This document shows positions 59,733 to 64,000 of a stretch of DNA of 64,000 nt, in pieces. This DNA is from Gemmatimonadota bacterium (GTDB lineage Bacteria; Gemmatimonadota; Gemmatimonadetes; Gemmatimonadales; Gemmatimonadaceae). The stretch is taken from positions 1-64,000 of the forward strand of contig JACPFW010000005.1 of the NCBI GenBank assembly GCA_016182795.1. Direction: 5' to 3'. A program made the position numbers and the translations under genes. Each line of letters starts with the position of its first letter. The first letter of the stretch is position 1. A model generated the notes under the pieces. It was not told the DNA's origin. It saw only the letters and a program-made list of their open reading frames with translations, and made no database searches.

Positions 59733-60044
59733 ATGTCCAACGACCGCGCCCACGCCGACCACACGCACGAGCATCCCACCTGGAAGCAGTACAAGTGGGT
59801 GGCGCTCTGGCTCTTCGTCATCACGGTGATCGAAGTGTGGGCCTATTACATCCCGTCGTTCGTCGCCAGCAAGGCGTTCGTGCCCGCGCTGCTGATCATG
59901 TCGGCGGTCAAGTTCACGGTGGTGGTGATGTTCTACATGCACCTCAAGTACGACCACCAGATCTTCCGACGACTCTTCGGCGGACCGCTGCTCATTGCGG
60001 GCGCGACAGTGGTGGCGTTCTTGTTCTTGTTTGGGAAGCTGTAA
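59733..60044 (+). CDS. coxF: Cytochrome c oxidase subunit IV (bacterial, CoxF/CtaF-like)
   Basis: A 103-residue protein with three membrane helices. HEHPTWKQYKWVALWLFVITVIEVWAYY and KFTVVVMFYMHLKYD match the prokaryotic subunit IV family, which supports assembly and stability of caa3/aa3 oxidases. 12 bases follow coxC, and a strong terminator follows, so this is the end of the operon. Confidence 0.93.
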   Translation: MSNDRAHADHTHEHPTWKQYKWVALWLFVITVIEVWAYYIPSFVASKAFVPALLIMSAVKFTVVVMFYMHLKYDHQIFRRLFGGPLLIAGATVVAFLFLFGKL

Positions 60045-60052
60045 GAAGCAAG

Positions 60053-60082
60053 ACCGGGCGGCCCGATGGGCCGCCCGGTTTT
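60053..60082 (+). terminator. Rho-independent terminator of the cox operon
   Basis: ACCGGGCGGCCC (60053-60064), loop GAT, GGGCCGCCCGGT (60068-60079), then TTT. A perfect 12-bp stem closes the coxBACF transcript. Confidence 0.92.
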
Positions 60083-60103
60083 GCATTGGGGAAAGAGGAG
60101 GAT

Positions 60104-60181
60104 GCAGGGTGTGGTGCAGGGTGCAGAGGCAGGGTGTGGTGCAGGGTGCAGAGGCAGAGTGTGGTGCAGGGAAAGGCAGAG
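60104..60181. repeat. Tandem 25-bp repeat (GCAGGGTGTGGTGCAG orientation), three units
   Basis: Units at 60104, 60129 and 60154, the third slightly longer (28 bases). It lies directly after the cox terminator and 52 bases before the four-helix-bundle gene. The opposite orientation appears at 60688-60735 behind that gene. Confidence 0.9.
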
Positions 60182-60233
60182 GGGTGCATTGGAATGGTGA
60201 TGCGAGTCCATGTCTCTCGCGTAGGATGGGCGC

Positions 60234-60671
60234 ATGGACACCATCGTTTCGGATGCGCTCGCCGCGTGGGCGACCTCCTTTTCAGCGGAAGAGACCTCGG
60301 ATCCGCTGTGGAACCTGCTCGCCTACCGTGTCGCGCGGTGCCTGGTTGATCACGCGCAGGGCGACGGCGTGCTCCTCGCGAGGAACGTTGACCCCCGGAC
60401 AGTGTCGCAGCTGACGCGCGCCATCGGATCGATTGGTGCAAATGTTGCAGAAGGCTACGGCCGGCGCTCAGGGGCCGATCGCTCGCGCTTCTATGGCTAC
60501 GCGCTCGGGTCCACGCGTGAGGCCATGCTTTGGTATCGCAGCGTCGCCTGGAGTCTTGACGAGAGCACGCTGACCGTCCGCATGGCCTTTCTGACGCAAG
60601 AAAGGCGACTGTTGCTCGGCATGCTCAAATCCGTTCAGCGCCAAGGAACTCCCTCGTTCGAGTCAGGCTAA
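60234..60671 (+). CDS. Four-helix-bundle protein (S23/23S rRNA intervening-sequence protein superfamily)
   Basis: A 145-residue helical protein. LLAYRVARCLVDHAQGD, the core SQLTRAIGSIGANVAEGYGRRSGADRSRFYGYALGSTREAMLWY and a C-terminal helix match the S23/IVP superfamily, which includes proteins of rRNA intervening sequences and the Avd accessory protein of diversity-generating retroelements. No reverse transcriptase or rRNA lies in the window. The gene is bracketed by inverted arrays of a 24-25-bp repeat, with no recognisable ribosome binding site. Its function here is unknown. Confidence 0.85.
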   Translation: MDTIVSDALAAWATSFSAEETSDPLWNLLAYRVARCLVDHAQGDGVLLARNVDPRTVSQLTRAIGSIGANVAEGYGRRSGADRSRFYGYALGSTREAMLWYRSVAWSLDESTLTVRMAFLTQERRLLLGMLKSVQRQGTPSFESG

Positions 60672-60687
60672 CCGACTCCTCCCTTTC

Positions 60688-60735
60688 TCTGCACCACACC
60701 CTGCCCCTTCCTCTGCACCACACTCTGCCTCTTCC
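60688..60735. repeat. Tandem 24-bp repeat (GCACCACACTCTGCC orientation), two units
   Basis: Units 60688-60711 and 60712-60735, inverted relative to 60104-60181. It lies between the four-helix-bundle gene and the acyltransferase gene. Confidence 0.88.
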
Positions 60736-60791
60736 CCTCAGTCTGTAGTTCGGGCCACATTGTTAGATCCCCACGGAAAGGCCCGTATCGT

Positions 60792-61931
60792 ATGAAGCAG
60801 AGCGAACGCCTCGTCAGCCTCGATGTCTTCCGCGGCCTGACCGTCGCCGGCATGCTCCTGGTGAACAACCCCGGGACGTGGGGGGCCATCTACCCGCCGC
60901 TCGAGCACGCCTCGTGGCACGGGTGGACACCAACCGATCTGATCTTTCCGTTCTTCCTGTTCATCGTCGGCGTCACCACGCATCTCTCGCTTTCGGCCCG
61001 CCGCGCCAAGGGCGACAGCGACGCCGTGCTGCGCCGCCAGGTGCTGCGTCGCGGCGTGCTCATCGTGCTCATCGGATGGGGGCTCTCGGCGTTCCCCTAC
61101 TATCCGTTGGAGCGAATCACCGAGCTGCGCATTCCCGGCGTCCTCCCCCGCATTGGGGTGGTCTACCTGATCGCTGGCCAGCTGACGCTCAATGCCTCGG
61201 TCAAGCAGGTGGTCGGCATGCTCGCCATTCTGCTCTATGGCTACTGGTTCGCCATGACTCTGCTCCCGGTCCCCGGAGGCTGCGAGGTCGGGGCGCTGTG
61301 TCTCGACGATCCGTCCCGCACGCTGGCGGCGTGGTGGGACCGGGCCCTGCTCGACGGCCACCTGTGGAAGTCGTCCAAGACGTGGGACCCCGAAGGGCCG
61401 CTGTCAACGATTCCGGCTATTGGGACGTCGATGCTGGGTGTGCTGTGCGGCCGCTGGATCGCCCAAAAGGAGCGTCCGCTGCTGGAGCGTCTCACGGCGA
61501 TGTTCGCGGTTGGTTCGCTCCTGATGATGCTGGGGCTGATGTGGCATTGGTCGTTCCCAATCAACAAGGGGCTCTGGACCAGCTCCTATGTCATTTTTAC
61601 TGCCGGAATGGCGGCTGTGGCCATCGCGACCATCACGTGGATCATCGACGTGCAGCGTGTTACGTGGTGGACCCGTCCGCTCGTCATATATGGTGTCAAC
61701 CCGATCGTGGCGTTTGTGGGATCGGGACTGATGGCCAGGATCATCTACTCGCTCTGGAAAGTCGACGTCGACGGCAAGCAGGTCGCGGTGCAGTCCGTGG
61801 TGTATAAATCGGTGTTCGCCTCGTGGCTCGCCCCGCAGAACGCTTCGCTCGCCTTCGCCATCTGCTTTGTGCTGTTCTGGTATGCGATTCTCGCCGTGTT
61901 CTACCGTAAGAACTGGATCTTGAAGGTGTGA
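60792..61931 (+). CDS. HGSNAT/NagX-like membrane acyltransferase
   Basis: A 379-residue protein with about ten membrane helices. RLVSLDVFRGLTVAGMLLVNNPGTW at the N-terminus and HASWHGWTPTDLIFPFFLFIVGVT match the heparan-alpha-glucosaminide N-acetyltransferase-like family (NagX/DUF5009), with the conserved His in HGWTPTD. The C-terminal VIYGVNPIVAFVGSGLMARII is also typical. It may move acetyl groups across the membrane to sugars. The acceptor is unknown. It is followed 57 bases later by dacB, and a role in wall or glycan metabolism is inferred only from this. Confidence 0.88.
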   Translation: MKQSERLVSLDVFRGLTVAGMLLVNNPGTWGAIYPPLEHASWHGWTPTDLIFPFFLFIVGVTTHLSLSARRAKGDSDAVLRRQVLRRGVLIVLIGWGLSAFPYYPLERITELRIPGVLPRIGVVYLIAGQLTLNASVKQVVGMLAILLYGYWFAMTLLPVPGGCEVGALCLDDPSRTLAAWWDRALLDGHLWKSSKTWDPEGPLSTIPAIGTSMLGVLCGRWIAQKERPLLERLTAMFAVGSLLMMLGLMWHWSFPINKGLWTSSYVIFTAGMAAVAIATITWIIDVQRVTWWTRPLVIYGVNPIVAFVGSGLMARIIYSLWKVDVDGKQVAVQSVVYKSVFASWLAPQNASLAFAICFVLFWYAILAVFYRKNWILKV

Positions 61932-61937
61932 CGCGCG

Positions 61938-61962
61938 GGGCGGCCGCCCCGTGCGGCCGCCC
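61938..61962 (+). terminator. GC hairpin between the acyltransferase and dacB
   Basis: GGGCGGCCGC (61938-61947), loop CCCGT, GCGGCCGCCC (61953-61962), followed by TCCCC. A perfect 10-bp stem without a T tract, so termination is uncertain. Confidence 0.5.
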
Positions 61963-61988
61963 TCCCCCTGTCGCGAGCCAACGCCTCG

Positions 61989-63614
61989 ATGCCCTCCCTG
62001 CTTTCCTCCCGTGGTGTCCGCCAGTGGGTCGCCGTCGCCGTGCTGCTGGCGGTGGCCGCGCCATTATCGCCCGCCCAAGCGAATCCGGCCGTGGCATCGG
62101 TCCGGGCACTGGCGCCGCAGACTGGCGGCACCAACAAACGGCGGACGGCAACGAAGCGCCGCGCGGCGGCCAAGCCCTCGGCGACCAAGGTGCGCTCCGT
62201 CGCCAAGAAGCGTGCGCCGGCGCCGGCACCGCTCAAGTACACGGCGCCGCGCGGCAGTTCGCAGCTGGCCCTCGACCTCTCGGCGATCCTCTCCCGTTCG
62301 ACGCGCAGCGGCTCGTGGGGCGTGGCTGTTGTGTCGCTCGAAAGCGGTGACACCCTCTTCACGCGCAATGCCGACCGGCAGCTGCTGCCGGCCAGCACCA
62401 TGAAGCTCTACACCTCCGCCGTCGCGCTCGAGCGGTTCGGCGCCGACTACCGGTTCGTAACCGAGGTCCTGCGCGAGGGCGCGCTGGGCAGCGATGGCAC
62501 CCTGCGCGGCAACCTCGTCCTCCGCGGCGCCGGTGATCCGTCGTTCAGTCGCCGTTTCACGGATGAGACCTCGGGCGAGACGCCGATGGCCACCATCGCG
62601 CGTCTCGTCGCGCAGGCCGGCGTGCGGCGCGTCTCGGGCGACATCATCGGCGACGCGTCGGCATTCGAAGACCGCGCCGTGCCCGAGGGATGGCGGTCGC
62701 GCTACCTCGGCGCATCGTACGCGGCGCGCGTCTCGGCGCTGTCCTACAACGAGAACCTGCTGCGGGTGACCGTCAAGCCGGCCGGCAAGTCGGCGGCGAT
62801 CACCTTCGAGCCCGCACTCTCGGGCATCCCCGTCATCAACTCCGTGCGTGTCGTCGCCGGTCGCGGCGCGCGGGTGAGCGTGATTCAGCGCGAAGGCAGC
62901 CTCGAAGTGCGCGGCACCGTTGGCGCCGCGGGTTCGGGACGGAGTGTGCAGGTGGTCGCCGAACATCCGGCGCTCATCACCACCGCCGCGTTTCGCGCGG
63001 CGCTGGAAGCGCAGGGCATCGACGTCGGCGGCGGCGCGCGGCTGGCCCGCGCCGCCAGCGGGGCGCCGCGTGTCACGATGCTCCCCTCCGCGCCGCTCGG
63101 CGAGCTGGTGCTGACCATGAACGGCGAGTCGAACAACCATTTCGCCGAACTGCTGTTCCGCAACGCCGCGCGCAGCGCCGGAGTGGTGGGATCCGCCGAC
63201 AACGCCAACATCCTGCTCCGCCGCTTCCTGTGGGAGAAGGCGCGGGTGCAGCCCACGGACATCTACGCAGCCGACGGCTCGGGCCTGTCCACCGCCGACC
63301 GCGTGACGCCGCGCTCCATGGTGCAGCTGCTCGACTACGCCTCGCGCGCGCCGTGGCGCAACGTGCTGGAGCAGTCGCTGCCGGTGGCCGGCCGCACCGA
63401 GACGCTCCGCCGTCGCATGAAGTACACGCCGGCCATGGGCAACCTGCACGCCAAGACGGGCACCACCAACGATGTCGCCTCGCTCGGCGGGTATGTCACC
63501 GCCCGCGACGGCGAACGCCTCGCTTTCTCGTTCATCTACAACGGCAGGGACCGCTGGCGCGCCAAGGAAGCGATGGACGCGATGGGCGCGACGCTGGCGA
63601 ACTACCAACGATAA
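61989..63614 (+). CDS. dacB: D-alanyl-D-alanine carboxypeptidase/endopeptidase (PBP4, family S13)
   Basis: A 541-residue periplasmic penicillin-binding protein that trims peptidoglycan peptides. Signal peptide (WVAVAVLLAVAAPLSPAQA) is followed by a Lys/Arg/Ala-rich linker (about 45-80) that is not typical of the family. Active-site motifs are S136-T-M-K139 (PASTMKLYT), SNN at 381-383 (GESNNHFAELL) and KTG at 489-491 (HAKTGTTND). The insertion between SxxK and SxN is present, as in PBP4. The start ATG at 61989 has no clear Shine-Dalgarno. Confidence 0.94.
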   Translation: MPSLLSSRGVRQWVAVAVLLAVAAPLSPAQANPAVASVRALAPQTGGTNKRRTATKRRAAAKPSATKVRSVAKKRAPAPAPLKYTAPRGSSQLALDLSAILSRSTRSGSWGVAVVSLESGDTLFTRNADRQLLPASTMKLYTSAVALERFGADYRFVTEVLREGALGSDGTLRGNLVLRGAGDPSFSRRFTDETSGETPMATIARLVAQAGVRRVSGDIIGDASAFEDRAVPEGWRSRYLGASYAARVSALSYNENLLRVTVKPAGKSAAITFEPALSGIPVINSVRVVAGRGARVSVIQREGSLEVRGTVGAAGSGRSVQVVAEHPALITTAAFRAALEAQGIDVGGGARLARAASGAPRVTMLPSAPLGELVLTMNGESNNHFAELLFRNAARSAGVVGSADNANILLRRFLWEKARVQPTDIYAADGSGLSTADRVTPRSMVQLLDYASRAPWRNVLEQSLPVAGRTETLRRRMKYTPAMGNLHAKTGTTNDVASLGGYVTARDGERLAFSFIYNGRDRWRAKEAMDAMGATLANYQR

Positions 63615-63774
63615 CAGCGATTGAGGATGTGGACTTAGGATTGCGATTTGGGAGTCCGACAAAGGATGCCGATTTGCGATTGAGCCCCGGTGCCATGTGC
63701 GGCGCCGGGGCTCAATCGTTCATCGCTATCCTGAATCGAACTCGTAAATCGCAATCCTAAGTCCCAGTCCCCAA
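63615..63774. repeat. Nested palindromic intergenic repeat (GAGGATTTGGACC family)
   Basis: Outer arms 63632-63649 and 63746-63763 are perfect 18-bp inverted repeats (GACTTAGGATTGCGATTT). The inner hairpin is listed separately. The segment AAATCGCAATCCT-AGTCC is shared with 1160-1178. The element fills the space between the dacB stop and the convergent gene. Confidence 0.82.
63677..63718. terminator. Hairpin at the centre of the palindromic repeat after dacB
   Basis: CGATTGAGCCCCGG (63677-63690) pairs perfectly with CCGGGGCTCAATCG (63705-63718). A 14-bp stem between convergent genes can terminate both, although T tracts are short (GTT on the plus strand). Confidence 0.65.
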
Positions 63775-64000
63775 TCAGTAGTCAATCTCGAACATATCCA
63801 CGATCTGCCGCGTCCGCGTGTCGATCACGAGCACGGTATTGCCGTAGATGCGGCGCTCCATGTACCACGGCAACTCGCCGAGCTCGATCTCCAGTTCGTA
63901 CGGCAGCACGCTGAGCTGGCCGTAGACGGCGAACGAGAGCGAGAGTCCGGGTCGGAAGACGTACCGGATGCCGCCATACGTCGGGCCGTAGTAGCCGTAC
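63775..64000 (-). CDS. 3' end of a gene of unknown function (74 residues, cut by window edge)
   Basis: Reading leftward from the edge, the last 74 residues are open to a TGA at 63775-63777. They include YGYYGPTYGGIRYVFRPG, then ELEIELGELPWYMERRIYGN and a charged, beta-rich end (TVLVIDTRTRQIVDMFEIDY). The Tyr/Gly-rich start recalls surface or exported proteins with low-complexity regions, but no family is recognised and the N-terminus is missing. Codon use is like the neighbours, so a real gene is likely. Confidence 0.7.
   Translation of the reverse strand, partial: YGYYGPTYGGIRYVFRPGLSLSFAVYGQLSVLPYELEIELGELPWYMERRIYGNTVLVIDTRTRQIVDMFEIDY

Noticed and set aside
60104-60181. Possible CRISPR array
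   Set aside because: Repeat units are contiguous, with no unique spacers, and no cas genes are nearby.
60234-60671. Diversity-generating retroelement accessory gene (Avd)
   Set aside because: The superfamily fits, but there is no reverse transcriptase, template repeat or variable repeat pair in the window.

Overview
The window is GC-rich, tightly packed chromosomal DNA from an aerobic, Gram-negative-type (two-membrane) bacterium. It holds 50 probable protein genes, two of them cut by the window edges. No rRNA, tRNA or CRISPR array was recognised. The longest stretch without a gene is 237 bases (44517-44753). A TonB-dependent outer-membrane receptor with a carboxypeptidase-like plug domain, an Asp-box propeller protein, TonB-like proteins, a CcoN-CcoO fusion and few clear ribosome binding sites together suggest Gemmatimonadota. 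This placement is inference from gene content, not from a marker gene.

Layout. 1-112: end of an IS3-type element. 163-4437: histone-deacetylase-like hydrolase, alpha/beta hydrolase, endonuclease III, TonB-like lipoprotein, cyclophilin. 4472-15086: small membrane protein, metal P-type ATPase, and a full cbb3 oxidase cluster (ccoNO fusion, ccoQ, ccoP, ccoG, ccoH, TauE/SafE-like protein, ccoI, ccoS). 15153-19134 (minus): yjdJ/yjdI pair and a large secreted propeller protein. 19348-24035: TetR-TolC-EmrA-EmrB efflux operon with a palindromic operator. 24125-36613: two parallel modules, each an ECF sigma factor, a one-helix membrane protein and a membrane-anchored LTxxQ (Spy/CnrX-like) protein. The first module leads into a TonB-dependent receptor, the second into a TolC-MacA-MacB-like export operon. 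36624-44516: TonB-like protein, PadR regulator, Kup, M14 peptidase, PDZ protein. 44754-53064: cysteine synthase, leuS, ClC channel with MarR regulator, K+ channel with a Tat-type asparaginase. 53236-55613: aspartase with an N-terminal cyclic-nucleotide-binding-like domain, and a small unknown protein. 55788-60044: caa3-type oxidase (coxB-A-C-F). 60234-64000: four-helix-bundle protein, NagX-like acyltransferase, PBP4-type DacB, and the 3' end of an unknown gene.

How the genes fit together. Two respiratory systems, high-affinity cbb3 and low-affinity caa3, point to life across changing oxygen tension. The ECF modules, efflux operons, TonB parts, PDZ protein and DacB all serve the cell envelope. 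The two ECF modules resemble the CnrY-CnrX-CnrH signalling circuit, but their sensor domains lack His and Cys ligands, and the same LTxxQ helical domain recurs as a C-terminal fusion on the receptor and possibly inside the periplasmic adaptor. This is the best candidate for a little-described system.

A second theme is short repeat families confined almost wholly to intergenic DNA (families built on GAGGATTTGGACC, AGAAACAACAG, GGTAGATGGTAGAAAG, GCACCACACTCTGCC and GCCATCC). Several form long inverted arms around an inner hairpin or around a whole gene, and one has become coding sequence in the CoxB linker.
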